This document shows, in pieces, positions 49,021 to 59,764 of a stretch of 64,000 bases of DNA. The notes beneath the pieces were generated by a model. The model was not told the DNA's origin, did not search any database, and was given only the letters and a program-made list of their open reading frames with translations. The stretch spans positions 1-64,000 of the forward strand of contig VWVT01000019.1 in NCBI GenBank assembly GCA_008638415.1, read 5' to 3'. The position numbers and the translations under genes are program-made. The first letter of the stretch is position 1, and every line of letters starts with the position of its first letter. The stretch is from Nocardiopsis sinuspersici. Lineage in GTDB: Bacteria > Actinomycetota > Actinomycetes > Streptosporangiales > Streptosporangiaceae.

Positions 49021-52000
49021 ATGCCCCGCCATGCGCGAGTACTCGGCGCTGCCGCAACGGCGTCGTTGCTCCTCATGCCCGCTCTGTCCACCCCCGCCTT
49101 CGCGGAGGAGGAGCCCGACAACGGCTCCTCCACCTCGACCGCCGACTTGCGCGGAGACCAGGAGGCCCTGGTCCTGGCGCAGGAGACCGGCGAACCCGTC
49201 GAGATCACCGCGGCCACCACCGAGACCAGCCGCCACCTGGCCAACCCCGACGGCAGCTTCACCCTGGAGCAGAACGCCTTCCCGGTGCGTGTGCGTAGCC
49301 AGGACGGCTGGACCCCGGTCGACACCGACCTGGTCGTGGGCTCCGACGGCAGAGTCCGTCCCAGGGCGGTCAGTGCGGACATCGCCTTCTCCGGCGGCGG
49401 GGACCAGGCCCTGGCCAGCGTCGGGATCGGTTCCAACTCCGTCGGGCTCGGCTGGCACGAGGACCTGCCGGCTCCCACCCTTGAGGGACCCCAGGCCACC
49501 TACGCCGACGTCCTTCCGGACGTGGACCTGGTCCTGACCGCGGGGGTGGACGGGTTCGGCCAGGTACTGGTGGTGCACACCCCCGAGGCGGCCCGGCACG
49601 AGGACCTCGCGGAGCTGGAGATGGCCCTGTCCACTACCGGTGTGACCATGCGCCTGGGCGAGAACGGCATGCTCGAAGCCCTCGGAGACCGGGGCCAGAA
49701 GAGCGTCTTCACCGCGGTGGCCCCGGCGATGTGGGACTCCGCCGGGGTGGAGGAGACCGGCGAGGACCCCACGGTGATGGCTCCCATGGGTGCGCGCACC
49801 GAACTCCTCGACGTGGACCTGACCCCCGACAGCATCCGGCTGGTCCCCGACACGGCCATGCTCGAGGACGCCGAGACCGAGTACCCGGTCTACATCGACC
49901 CCTCGGTGGCGGTCAGCCGAGTGGGGCGCACCTACGTCAACGCCCGTTTCCCCAGCCAGTCGTACTGGAACTACGCCACCTCCCACACCCCCGGTGTGGG
50001 CTACGAGCCCAGCGAGGGCAGCACCAAGCGCGCGTTCTGGCGGTTCGGTATCGACTCACGCACCAGGAACGCCGACATCATCCGTGCCACGTTCCGCGCC
50101 AAGGTCACCCACGCCTACGGGTGTACCAACGCCAAGGTCCAACTGTGGCGCACCGACGCCATCACCTCCTCCACCGACTGGAACAGGCAGAACACCTCGG
50201 CGTTCTGGAACACCAGGCTGGACACCAGGACCATCAACGCCGGACGCTCCGACTGCTCCGGCGGCACCTCTCCGACGGTGGAGTTCAACGCCACCTCCGG
50301 GTACGTGTACAGCCGTGACGCGGGACACAACACCACCACCCTGGGCCTGCGCGGCAACGAGACCAGGTCCTCCAGCAACCACGACTGGCGCCGCTTCGCC
50401 TCCAACCCCACCCTGCAGGTGGACTACAACAACCCGCCCGAGATCCCCACCAAGCTCTCGGACTCCCACGGCGGCACCTGCTCCACCGATCCGGACAATC
50501 CGCGCCTGATCAACGAGACCCGGCCCACCTTCACCGCCTACGTCCGCGACCGCGACTCCACCTCCAGCAACCGCCAGAAGGTCAAGACCCGCTTCGCCTG
50601 GTGGGTGGACGGCACCCGGCTCGGTGACGTGGACACCTCCTCCACCAACGTGGCCGTGTGGTCCTCGGGCTCCTACCAGTCCGTGCGCGCCACCGCCCTG
50701 CCCGAGGACGTCCTCATCGGCTACCGGGCCAACGCCAACGACGGCACATCGTGGTCCGGCTGGTCGTCCTACTGCTACCTGATGATCAGCACCGCCCGAC
50801 CTGATCAGGGCCCCGCGGTCACCTCCACCGACTACCCCGCCGGGGACGAGTTCCACGGCTCCCCCGGGCAACCGGGCGAGTTCACCTTCACCAACAACGG
50901 CGTCGACGGGGCCGAGAGCTACTTCTACGCCCTCAACGACGACTCCTGCGTCACCGAACTCACCCCCGAGGAACCGGGCGAACCGGTGACGGTGACCCTC
51001 ACCCCGCGACTGGAGGGACCCAACTGGGTCTACGCGCGCACCGTGGACGCCTTCGGCAACTCCTCCGACTGCGTCCTCGCCTACTCCTTCCTGGTCGCCC
51101 CGCCCAGTGATCCGGTCGCCCGCTACACCTTCGACGAGGGCGAAGGCGACCACGCCGCCGACACCGCCAATCCTGGTCAGGGCGCCACCCTCTCCGAGGG
51201 CGTGGAGTGGGTCCGTGGCCGGGTCGGGGCGACCGACAACCCCGACACCAACCCCACCCCCCGCCTCGAGGGCACCGCCGTGCACACCAGCGGCTACACC
51301 GACGGCGACCCGGGACCCTACGACGAGATCACCGCCGACGGATCGGCCGTGGACACCTCCGGCACCTTCTCGGTGTCGGCGTGGGTGAAGCTGGACCGCG
51401 CCTACGCCCACCACACCGCCGTCGCGCAGGAGGGCACGCAGCAGAGCGCCTTCCACCTGGGCTACCAGGGCGACACCGGCCAGTGGGTGTTCAAGATGTC
51501 CCCCGAGGACGGGTACTGGGACGGCTCGCGCGCATGGGCCAAGGTCACCTCCTCCGCCCCCGCCGAGGTCGGGGTGTGGACCCACCTGCTGGGCACCCAC
51601 GACGCGCAGACCGGCGAGATCACCCTGTATGTCGACGGCGTGGAACAGGGAACGGACACACAGCCCGGGCCGTGGAACGCCCAGGGTCCCCTCACCGTGG
51701 GCCGTGCCCTGTTCCAGGGCGCGGGCAACTACTACTGGCCCGGCGCCATCGACGACATCAGGGTGTGGAACCGGCTCGTGCTGGACGAGACCGTGTCCGA
51801 GTCCGAGACCGCCTCCGAGGTGTGGCGTCTGGCCAACCGGCCGATCGCCGCCGAGGGCCGGTGGAAGCTCGACGAGTGGGACGGCACGACCGTGGCCGAC
51901 ACCACCGACCACGGACTCGACGCCACTCTGCACGGCGACCCCCTCACCGCGTGGAACACCGCCGAGAACGGCATCACCGCCTCCCCCGGGGTGCGGCTGA

Positions 52001-52539
52001 ACGGAGCGGGCGAGCATATCGAGGCACCAGGGCCAGCCGTACGCACCGATCGCAGCTTCAGCGTCTCGGCCTGGGTGCGCTTGGACGAGACCGGTGAGTC
52101 CGTCGACGCCACTGCGGTGAGCCAGTCAGGGCAGTTCCAGAGCGCCTTCCACCTGGGTTACCAGGGCTCCAACGGAGCATGGGTGTTCAAGATGTCGCCG
52201 CATGACGACGAACCCACGACGGGAGCAGAGGGCTGGACCCGCGTCTACTCCACCATCGCTGCCCGACTGGGGGAATGGACGCATCTGACCGGTGTCTACG
52301 ACCACACCCGCGGCGAGATGGTGCTCTACGTCAACGGCTTCGAGGAAGCACGACTCGCGGTGGATCACGCCTGGCACGCCGAAGGAGGACTGCGCATCGG
52401 CGGTGCCCAACTGCGAGGCGTAAACGAACACTACCACTGGACCGGCGACATCGACGACGTCCATGCCTACCAAGGTGTGGTCAACGACCGGGACCTGTCC
52501 CGGGTGTACGCGGGGGAGTTCCCCAACACCCAGAGCTGA
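49021..52539 (+). CDS. Secreted DNRLRE/LamG surface protein, partner of the Rhs toxin
   Basis: A 1172-residue exported protein. The signal peptide is ARVLGAAATASLLLMPALST with cleavage near AFA (28). Residues ~30-290 resemble the N-terminal region common to actinobacterial LamG/RHS partners; ~294-460 is a DNRLRE-like beta domain (SRVGRTYVNARFPSQSYWNY). Two LamG-like jellyrolls follow, ~699-930 and ~944-1165, each with FSVSAWV, QSAFHLGYQG, WVFKMSP and a WTHL strand. The Rhs gene starts 70 bases downstream in the same direction. A co-secreted adhesin or chaperone-like partner is an inference from this conserved pairing. The weak GAGAG site supports the ATG at 49021. Confidence 0.88.
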   Translation: MPRHARVLGAAATASLLLMPALSTPAFAEEEPDNGSSTSTADLRGDQEALVLAQETGEPVEITAATTETSRHLANPDGSFTLEQNAFPVRVRSQDGWTPVDTDLVVGSDGRVRPRAVSADIAFSGGGDQALASVGIGSNSVGLGWHEDLPAPTLEGPQATYADVLPDVDLVLTAGVDGFGQVLVVHTPEAARHEDLAELEMALSTTGVTMRLGENGMLEALGDRGQKSVFTAVAPAMWDSAGVEETGEDPTVMAPMGARTELLDVDLTPDSIRLVPDTAMLEDAETEYPVYIDPSVAVSRVGRTYVNARFPSQSYWNYATSHTPGVGYEPSEGSTKRAFWRFGIDSRTRNADIIRATFRAKVTHAYGCTNAKVQLWRTDAITSSTDWNRQNTSAFWNTRLDTRTINAGRSDCSGGTSPTVEFNATSGYVYSRDAGHNTTTLGLRGNETRSSSNHDWRRFASNPTLQVDYNNPPEIPTKLSDSHGGTCSTDPDNPRLINETRPTFTAYVRDRDSTSSNRQKVKTRFAWWVDGTRLGDVDTSSTNVAVWSSGSYQSVRATALPEDVLIGYRANANDGTSWSGWSSYCYLMISTARPDQGPAVTSTDYPAGDEFHGSPGQPGEFTFTNNGVDGAESYFYALNDDSCVTELTPEEPGEPVTVTLTPRLEGPNWVYARTVDAFGNSSDCVLAYSFLVAPPSDPVARYTFDEGEGDHAADTANPGQGATLSEGVEWVRGRVGATDNPDTNPTPRLEGTAVHTSGYTDGDPGPYDEITADGSAVDTSGTFSVSAWVKLDRAYAHHTAVAQEGTQQSAFHLGYQGDTGQWVFKMSPEDGYWDGSRAWAKVTSSAPAEVGVWTHLLGTHDAQTGEITLYVDGVEQGTDTQPGPWNAQGPLTVGRALFQGAGNYYWPGAIDDIRVWNRLVLDETVSESETASEVWRLANRPIAAEGRWKLDEWDGTTVADTTDHGLDATLHGDPLTAWNTAENGITASPGVRLNGAGEHIEAPGPAVRTDRSFSVSAWVRLDETGESVDATAVSQSGQFQSAFHLGYQGSNGAWVFKMSPHDDEPTTGAEGWTRVYSTIAARLGEWTHLTGVYDHTRGEMVLYVNGFEEARLAVDHAWHAEGGLRIGGAQLRGVNEHYHWTGDIDDVHAYQGVVNDRDLSRVYAGEFPNTQS

Positions 52540-52572
52540 CCACGCTTCCGACCCCACCCCGCCCCTGTGATC

Positions 52573-52597
52573 GTCCTCCACCCGACCGGTGGAGGAC
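52573..52597 (+). promoter_or_regulatory. Hairpin abutting the Rhs ribosome binding site
   Basis: GTCCTCCACC (52573-52582) and GGTGGAGGAC (52588-52597) make a perfect 10-base stem with a five-base loop. AGGAGG, the Rhs Shine-Dalgarno sequence, begins at the next base (52598). The hairpin may terminate part of the LamG transcript, protect the mRNA end, or adjust Rhs translation relative to LamG. Confidence 0.65.
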
Positions 52598-52609
52598 AGG
52601 AGGACTGCT

Positions 52610-55600
52610 GTGACCCCGCGCAGTGACACCCCCGTCCGTCCCGGCCCGATCCGCCGCGGCATCACCTACTCGGTCGCCCTCGTCATGGCCGCCGGGTTGC
52701 TGAACGTGCTTCCGGCCTCTGCCACCGCCTACAATCCGCGTCCCGAGGTGGAGGACGTCCCCTCGGTGGAGGGCCACGACCTGCTGGCCCCCGCTGTGGG
52801 CGGGGGCGACGCGGTCGCCAAGGCGGCGCTCACCGAACCGGAGGAGGCCGCATGGCCCCAACCCTCCTCCAACGATCTCGCCCTGGACGGTGACCGGCCC
52901 CAGGCCTTGAGTGCCCAGGAGGACACACCGGTCACGGTCACTCCGGTAACGGGCGAGGCGTTCGGCGAGTGGGAGGTCCCCGAGCACTGGCAGGAATGGG
53001 AGCCCGAGAGTCGGGAGGATCCCGCCGAGGACCAGGACCCTGAACAGGGGGCTCCGAACGAGAACGTGACTCCAGAGCAGGAGGGGCACGGCGGGGACGA
53101 AGCCTCCGAACAGGAGGAATCGAGTTCGGGGGAGGAAACCAGGGGACCCTCCCCGGAAGAGATCCCGGAGCGGTCGCCGGAGTCAGTGGACCCCTCACCG
53201 GAGAGCAGTCCTTCTCCGTTCCGAAACGAGTCCCGCAGGGAGCCCGTCACCTTCGAGGACTCCGTACCGGAGGTGGACGCCTTCGCCGCCCCCGAGCCGG
53301 TCGAGTCCGCCCAGGTCGAGATCCTGGACCGGGCCGACACCGAGAAGGCCGGGGTCAACGGCCTTCTCGTCCAGGTCACCCGCACGGACGATTCGCCCAC
53401 TCTCGCCCCGGTCCGGATGGAGGTGGACTACTCCGAGTTCGCCGCCGCGTTCGGTGGTGACTACGCCTCCCGCCTGAGCGTCGTGGAACTCGATCCCTGT
53501 GTCCTGGACGACTCCTGCGAGGCCGACGACACGGTCGCCTTCGACACGCCCCAGCTCCTCGACAACAGTGTCGAGGACCAGAGTCTGTCCGCCGTCGTGG
53601 GCGCGGCTCCCGCCCAGGGCTCCCTGTTCGCGGTCACCTCGGCCCCTGCCGGAGGCAACGGCGACTACGGAGCCACCCAGCTGTCGGCCTCCTCCAGCTG
53701 GAACGTCAATACGCAGTCCGGTGGCTTCTCCTGGTCCTACGGGGTCACCACGCCGCCCGCTCCCAGCCAGTTGTCCCCCGCAGTGGGGCTGAGCTACTCC
53801 TCCGGTGGGATCGACGGCCGTATCGCGACCTCCAACAACCAGACCTCCTGGATCGGGGACGGGTTCTCCTACGCACCGGGTTCCATCGAGCGCCGCTACG
53901 CCGCTTGCGTGGACTCCGGACACGAGATCGGTGACCTGTGCTGGAACACCGACAACGTCACCCTGTCCATGAGCGGGCACTCCGGCGCACTCGTCAAGCA
54001 CGACGACGGCAGCTACCGCCTGTCCAACGACGACGGCACCAAGGTCGAGAGGCTCACCGGCGCCACCAACGGGGCGCACGGCGGCGAGTACTGGAAGGTG
54101 ACCACCCCCGACGGCACCCAGTACTTCTTCGGCCGCAACCGCCTGCCCGGCTGGTCCAGCGGCGATCCCGAGACCGAGTCCGCGCAGACCATGCCCGTCT
54201 ACGCGGCCAAGTCCGGGCAGCCCTGCTACGACTCCGACTTCGCACAGTCCTGGTGCCAGCAGGCCTACAAGTGGAACCTGGACTATGTCGTGGACGTGCA
54301 CGGCAACGTCATGACGTTCTACTACGACGCCGAGGCCAACCACTACGGTCGCAACCTCACCAACACCGCCACCCCCTACGTGCGCGCGGCCAACATCAAG
54401 CGCATCGAGTACGGGCTGCGTAGCGACGACGTGTACGCGACCGCTCCGGCCCGGGTGGTGTTCTCCACCTCCGAGCGGTGCCTGGTCACCGACTCCTTCG
54501 ACTGCGCCCCGGAGAAGCGCACCTCGGGCAACGCCGCGCACTGGCCCGACGTGCCCCTGGACCAGGACTGCAAGTCCGGCTCCTCCTGCGCGGGCAGGCA
54601 CTCGCCGACCTTCTGGTCCACCAAGAAGCTCGACACGATCACCACGCAGATCCGCCAGGACGGCGAGTACGCCGAGGTCGACACCTGGACCCTCGACCAC
54701 TCCTTCCCCGAGGCGGGGGACGGAACCGGGGCGGCCCTGTGGCTGGACTCCATCGAGCACACCGGCCACGTGGGCGGCACCGAGACTCTGCCCAAGGTCA
54801 CCTTCGGCGGAACCCAGATGCCCAACCGGGTGGACTCGCCCACCGATGACATCGCGCCGATGCTGCGCTGGCGCGTCACCGAGGTCAAAACCGAGTCCGG
54901 CGGCCAGCTCGACATCACCTACTCCGAACCCGAGTGCGTGCACGGCCAGACTCCGAAGCCGCATGACAACACCAAGCGCTGCTACCCGGTCAAGTGGACC
55001 CCCGAGGGCGGGGTGGAACTGACCGACTGGTTCCACAAGTACGTGGTCACCGAGGTCAACGAACTCGACCTGGTCACCGACCAACCCACACTCACCACGA
55101 GCTACGACTACGTGGGCACCCCGGCCTGGCGGTACACCGAGGCCGACGGCATGGTCAAGGACAAGTACCGCACCTGGGCGGACTGGCGCGGCTACGACCG
55201 GGTCATCGTGCGCACGGGCCACGCCAGCGAGGAACGCACCGAGACCGAGTACCTGTACTTCCAGGGCATGGACGGTGACAAACAGCCTGACGGAACGCGC
55301 AGTTCCTCCGTCACCGACTCACGCGGAGTCGAACACACCGATCGCAAGGAACTCAACGGCACCCTGCTCGAGGTCATCACCCGCGATGGTGAAGGCGGCG
55401 AGGTCATCGCCCGGGAGATCACCAGGCCCTGGCTGAAGGAGACCGCCAAGGTCACCCACTCGTGGGGCAGCCAGAGCGCGCACATGATCCAGACCGAGCA
55501 GATCGTCAAGTTCGCCCGGAAGGAGGACGGGAGCTGGTACCAGACCCGTGTCGACAACACCATCAACGACCGGGGCGCCGTCACCCAGGCGCGTGAGTAC

Positions 55601-58600
55601 GGCGACGTGGACGTGTCCGGTGACGAGAAGTGCACCCGTACCACTTATGTCGACAGCACCAGTGCGTGGATCCTCAACCTCGTCTCCCGAACCGAGACCC
55701 TCGCGGTGGACTGTACGGAGACTCCCGACCGCCCCGCCGACGTCATCACCGACGAACGGGTCTTCTACGACGGTGGCGGACACGGCGACGCACCGACCCG
55801 CGGTCTGCCCACCCGTACCGAGAAGCTCGACTCCTACTCAGGCGGTGAACCCGTCTACCAGACGGTGCAGGAGGCGGAGTTCGACGCTTTCGGCAACACC
55901 GTGGCCGAGACCGACGCCGCCGGAGGGGTGACCACCACCGAGTACACCTTCACGAGCGCCGGACTCCCCGAGACCACCACCGAGACCAACCCCCTCGGAC
56001 ACACCACGACCACTCGGGTCGATCCCGCCCGCGGCCTGCCCGTCTCCGAGACCGACGCCAACAGCCGCACCATGCACATGGCCTACGACCCCCTCGGCCG
56101 TCTGACCAGCGTGTGGCTTCCCGGACGCGACCCCGAGACGGAAACCCCGACCAGCAAGTTCGAATACCGCATCCGCCAGGACGCGCCCACCTCGATCGTC
56201 ACGCACTCCCTGCGGAACCCGACCGAGTACACCACCAGCTACGAGATCTTCGACGCGTTCCTGCGCCCGCGCCAGACCCAGAGCCCAGGCGTGAACGGTG
56301 GACGGCTGATCACCGACACCTTCCACGACACCCGTGGCCAGATCGTCAAGGAACGCGAGGCCTACCACAACACCGAAGACCCCAGCGACACCCTGTTCGT
56401 CGTCGCCGACGACGGTGACGTTCCCCGTCAGACCAGGACCGTCTATGACGGAGCCGGACGTTCCACCGACGTCGTCCACGTCGGTTTCGGCGAGGAGCGG
56501 TGGCGCACCACCACCGAGCACCACGGCGACCGATTCCTCATCACGCCGCCGGACGGTGACACGGCCACCACCGTCATCAACGACGCCCGTGGGCGGATGG
56601 TCGAAACCCGCACACACCACGGCCCTGTTCCCGAGGGCGAATACGACTCGATCACCTACGCCTACGCCAAGAACGACGAACTCGCCTCGGTCACCGACCC
56701 CGAGGGCAACACCTGGGCCTACACCTACGATCTTCGCGGCCGCCTGGTGCAGACCGACGACCCCGTCGCGGGTACCACCACGATGTCCTACAACCAGCTC
56801 GACCAGCTGGCCACCAAGACGGACGCCCGTGGTGAGACGCTCGCCTACACCTACGACGCCCTCGGGAGGCAGACGGGCCTGTACGACGACAGCCCCGAAG
56901 GATCCCCGCGTGCACGCTGGGTCTACGACACCCTGGCCAAGGGGCACCCGACCTCCTCCACCCGGTACGCGGACGGCAGCGCCTACACCAGCCGGGTCGT
57001 GACCTACGACCAGTTCTACCGGCCCCTCACGACGGAGATCCTCGTCCCCTCCAGTGAGGCCGGCCTCTCCGGGCGCTACCGCTTCTCGACCCAGTACAAC
57101 TTCGACGGCACGGTCCGAGCGGTGACGATGCCCGCCGCGGGCGCACTTGGCCAGGAGACGGTGTCCTACTCCTTCAACGACCTGGGCCTGCCGGTCCGGA
57201 TGTCGGGTTTCTCGGACTACGTCACCGGAGTGGTCTACAACAGCACCGGTGAGTTGCGCCAGCGCACCATGGACATGAACGTCTCGGGTACGCACGCGAC
57301 CCACCTGACCCGCCACTTCGACCAGGCCACCGGACGCATGTCCGAGACCACCCTGGTGCCCGAACGCGGTATCACCGGCTCGCTCGCACACCAGCACTAC
57401 ACCTACGACGACGCGGGCAACGTACTGAGCCTGCGCAACGAACCCACCGCTGACCACCTCCAAGCGGACGTGCAGTGTTTCGGCTATGACCACATGCGTC
57501 GCATGACGGACGTGTGGACACCCGACGCCACCGGCGAGCAGGCCTGCGCGGCCGAGCCCTCAACGGACGACCTGGGCGGTGCGGCCCCCTACTGGCACTC
57601 CTACACCTACGACGCCCTGGGCAACCGTGTCACCGAGACCCGCCACGACCCGGTGGCCGACACGGTGCGTACCTATGCCCACGGAGGCCACGAGGGCATG
57701 GCCCCTCAGGCCCTGGCGCAGGTGACCGAGACCGGACCCGCGGGCGACCGGCTGGAACAGTACGCCTACGACGAAGCCGGCAACATGACCGGCCGCACCA
57801 CCGCGGCCCGGGACCAGGACCTGGAGTGGGACGCCGAGGGAAGGCTCTCGCGTGTGGTCGAGGAGGACGGATCCGCTACCTCCTTCGTCTATGACGCCGA
57901 CGGCCAGCGCCTGATCCGGCACGCTCCGGATGCCTCCACCCTGTACCTGCCGGGTATGGAGCTGCGCCTGGACCGGCAGAGCCTGGTCAAGGAAGCCACC
58001 CGCTTCTACACCTTTGCTGACGAGACCGTGGCCGTGCGTGACAACGAGGGGACCCTGTCGTGGATCCACTCCGACCACCACGGCAGCGGCCAGATCGCGG
58101 TCGACGCCCGCACCGGAGAGGCCACCCACCGGTACATGACGGCCTTCGGCCAGGCGCGTGCCGGTCAGGGCCAGTGGCCGGCCGAGCGCGGGTTCGTGGA
58201 CGGCACCGTTGACGAGTCCACGGGGCTGACCCAGCTCGGGGCGCGCTCCTATGACGCGTCACTGGGACGCTTCATCTCGGTGGACCCGGTCATGGACGTG
58301 ACCGACCACCAGCAGATGCACGGCTACACCTACGCCAACAACAACCCCGCTTCCTTCAGCGACCCCGACGGCCTCTTCTTCAAACAGCTCGCCAATCTCA
58401 TCGGTAGCACGATCAGGCTCGCACTGAATGTCGCGGCATCGGTGGCACGGAGCTGGGGCGCTGACATCACCACGAACTCCACGTGGCAGAACCTCATGGG
58501 CTGGGCCGACCGGTTGTCTCCGAGGAGTGGTTCCGGTGGCTCTTCGGGCGGTGGTGGTTCTTCGGGCAGTACCTATCAGGACCAGCAGTACCAGGCCTAC

Positions 58601-59764
58601 CTGGACGCCAAGAGGGAGAAGGAGGAAGCCAAGCAAAAGCTGATCAAGGCAGCCGCAGGCCTGGCCCAACTGGTCGCGGACGAGCTCGGTATCACGGCGG
58701 GACTCGAATGCTTCACCACCGGCGACCTGGGGGCCTGCGGCGAGACCGCCGTCAACGTCGCACTCATGTTCGTCGGCGGCCTGCCGGCCAAGATCGCGGC
58801 GAAGTACGGGCTGCGTTGGGGCAAGGCTGCGGAGTTGGGCCGAAAGATCGCCGATCTCGGCGGTGAGTTGGTCAGCGGCGTGAGGGGCCTGGTCAAGTCC
58901 AACAAGAAGGTCAAGAGTCTCTGCTCAGGCAGGAACAGTTTTGCGCCCGGCACGGGTGTGGTGATGGCCGACGGGTCGACCAAACCGATCGAGGAGGTCG
59001 ATGTCGGCGAGAAGGTGTTGGCCACCGACCCGGAGACGGGCGAGCAGACGTCGCGGACGGTGCTGGCCACCATCATCGGATCGGGCAGCAAGCACCTGGT
59101 GGAGATCACGGTGGATCCGACCACCGAGCGCGAGGCGGCCGGTGGGGGCACCGATTCCGAGGCTGAAAACGAGCAGGCGGAGCAGGTGGGGATTCCGGGC
59201 CCGGTCGCGGCCGGGGACGTGATCGTCGCGACCGACGAACACCCGTTCTGGGTGCCCGACCTGGGGATGTGGATCGACGCGATCGACCTGGCTCCGGGGA
59301 CATGGCTCCAGACCTCCTCTGGCACGTGGGTGCAGGTCTCCGCGGTCCAGTCCTGGACCCAGGCCGCGACGGTCCATAACCTGACCGTCCAGGGCGTCCA
59401 CACCTACTATGTGGCTGCTGGAAATTTGGACACCCTCAACCATAATGCACGAGAGCGGTGTGAGCTCTTTGAGATTGGGCCGCATGCCAAAGAAGGCGTA
59501 GCCCTCGAAGATGGCAATATTGAAGCTCCTGGGGTTCGGGAACTCATCAATGAGGCGGGGGACAGGAACGGTTGCCATATGTGCGGGGCAAGGGTGTCGG
59601 GGAATAAGAACGGGGATTGGACTCCGGATCATATGCCTCCGACGGCACTGGTTCCGGCGGGAAGCCCGCAGACTGCCTATCCGCACTGCAGAAAGTGCTA
59701 TCGAAGCCAGGCTGGTGCAGTCAGAAACCTATCGCTAGAGTATATGAACAGAGATTTGCTGTAA
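52610..59764 (+). CDS. Secreted Rhs polymorphic toxin with Hint and nuclease tip
   Basis: A 2384-residue contact toxin. The signal segment is GITYSVALVMAAGLLNVLPA; an acidic Glu/Pro/Ser linker lies at about 90-220. A beta-rich shell is followed by YD/RHS repeats from about 1080. The RHS core GARSYDASLGRFISVDPV begins at residue 1877. A Ser/Gly linker and hydrophobic helices (~1960-2090) precede a Hint domain (~2105-2282: NSFAPGTGVVMADGSTKPIE to LDTLNHN). The tip (2283-2384) has CHMCG (Cys2322, Cys2325), PDH (Asp2340-His2341) and PHCRKC (Cys2360, Cys2363), an HNH/EndoVII-like nuclease. GTG at 52610 follows AGGAGG by six bases. The tip's DNA is AT-rich; an immunity gene abuts the stop. Confidence 0.9.
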   Translation: MTPRSDTPVRPGPIRRGITYSVALVMAAGLLNVLPASATAYNPRPEVEDVPSVEGHDLLAPAVGGGDAVAKAALTEPEEAAWPQPSSNDLALDGDRPQALSAQEDTPVTVTPVTGEAFGEWEVPEHWQEWEPESREDPAEDQDPEQGAPNENVTPEQEGHGGDEASEQEESSSGEETRGPSPEEIPERSPESVDPSPESSPSPFRNESRREPVTFEDSVPEVDAFAAPEPVESAQVEILDRADTEKAGVNGLLVQVTRTDDSPTLAPVRMEVDYSEFAAAFGGDYASRLSVVELDPCVLDDSCEADDTVAFDTPQLLDNSVEDQSLSAVVGAAPAQGSLFAVTSAPAGGNGDYGATQLSASSSWNVNTQSGGFSWSYGVTTPPAPSQLSPAVGLSYSSGGIDGRIATSNNQTSWIGDGFSYAPGSIERRYAACVDSGHEIGDLCWNTDNVTLSMSGHSGALVKHDDGSYRLSNDDGTKVERLTGATNGAHGGEYWKVTTPDGTQYFFGRNRLPGWSSGDPETESAQTMPVYAAKSGQPCYDSDFAQSWCQQAYKWNLDYVVDVHGNVMTFYYDAEANHYGRNLTNTATPYVRAANIKRIEYGLRSDDVYATAPARVVFSTSERCLVTDSFDCAPEKRTSGNAAHWPDVPLDQDCKSGSSCAGRHSPTFWSTKKLDTITTQIRQDGEYAEVDTWTLDHSFPEAGDGTGAALWLDSIEHTGHVGGTETLPKVTFGGTQMPNRVDSPTDDIAPMLRWRVTEVKTESGGQLDITYSEPECVHGQTPKPHDNTKRCYPVKWTPEGGVELTDWFHKYVVTEVNELDLVTDQPTLTTSYDYVGTPAWRYTEADGMVKDKYRTWADWRGYDRVIVRTGHASEERTETEYLYFQGMDGDKQPDGTRSSSVTDSRGVEHTDRKELNGTLLEVITRDGEGGEVIAREITRPWLKETAKVTHSWGSQSAHMIQTEQIVKFARKEDGSWYQTRVDNTINDRGAVTQAREYGDVDVSGDEKCTRTTYVDSTSAWILNLVSRTETLAVDCTETPDRPADVITDERVFYDGGGHGDAPTRGLPTRTEKLDSYSGGEPVYQTVQEAEFDAFGNTVAETDAAGGVTTTEYTFTSAGLPETTTETNPLGHTTTTRVDPARGLPVSETDANSRTMHMAYDPLGRLTSVWLPGRDPETETPTSKFEYRIRQDAPTSIVTHSLRNPTEYTTSYEIFDAFLRPRQTQSPGVNGGRLITDTFHDTRGQIVKEREAYHNTEDPSDTLFVVADDGDVPRQTRTVYDGAGRSTDVVHVGFGEERWRTTTEHHGDRFLITPPDGDTATTVINDARGRMVETRTHHGPVPEGEYDSITYAYAKNDELASVTDPEGNTWAYTYDLRGRLVQTDDPVAGTTTMSYNQLDQLATKTDARGETLAYTYDALGRQTGLYDDSPEGSPRARWVYDTLAKGHPTSSTRYADGSAYTSRVVTYDQFYRPLTTEILVPSSEAGLSGRYRFSTQYNFDGTVRAVTMPAAGALGQETVSYSFNDLGLPVRMSGFSDYVTGVVYNSTGELRQRTMDMNVSGTHATHLTRHFDQATGRMSETTLVPERGITGSLAHQHYTYDDAGNVLSLRNEPTADHLQADVQCFGYDHMRRMTDVWTPDATGEQACAAEPSTDDLGGAAPYWHSYTYDALGNRVTETRHDPVADTVRTYAHGGHEGMAPQALAQVTETGPAGDRLEQYAYDEAGNMTGRTTAARDQDLEWDAEGRLSRVVEEDGSATSFVYDADGQRLIRHAPDASTLYLPGMELRLDRQSLVKEATRFYTFADETVAVRDNEGTLSWIHSDHHGSGQIAVDARTGEATHRYMTAFGQARAGQGQWPAERGFVDGTVDESTGLTQLGARSYDASLGRFISVDPVMDVTDHQQMHGYTYANNNPASFSDPDGLFFKQLANLIGSTIRLALNVAASVARSWGADITTNSTWQNLMGWADRLSPRSGSGGSSGGGGSSGSTYQDQQYQAYLDAKREKEEAKQKLIKAAAGLAQLVADELGITAGLECFTTGDLGACGETAVNVALMFVGGLPAKIAAKYGLRWGKAAELGRKIADLGGELVSGVRGLVKSNKKVKSLCSGRNSFAPGTGVVMADGSTKPIEEVDVGEKVLATDPETGEQTSRTVLATIIGSGSKHLVEITVDPTTEREAAGGGTDSEAENEQAEQVGIPGPVAAGDVIVATDEHPFWVPDLGMWIDAIDLAPGTWLQTSSGTWVQVSAVQSWTQAATVHNLTVQGVHTYYVAAGNLDTLNHNARERCELFEIGPHAKEGVALEDGNIEAPGVRELINEAGDRNGCHMCGARVSGNKNGDWTPDHMPPTALVPAGSPQTAYPHCRKCYRSQAGAVRNLSLEYMNRDLL

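Noticed and set aside
50056..55222. Two minus-strand frames of over 650 codons opposite the LamG and Rhs genes
   Set aside because: Shadows of real genes: strong Gly/Val/His bias, no ribosome binding sites, no recognisable domain.
58922..58960. Possible loss of the Hint nucleophile, since CSGRNSF replaces the common CNSF
   Set aside because: The spacing between Cys and NSF varies in Rhs Hint domains as I recall them, so Cys2105 may still serve; there is not enough to claim inactivation.
51231..59450. Repeated similar segments in the LamG and Rhs genes as possible mobile or CRISPR-like repeats
   Set aside because: They are protein-domain repeats (LamG, YD/RHS) with diverged codons. No CRISPR array with regular spacers is present anywhere in the window.
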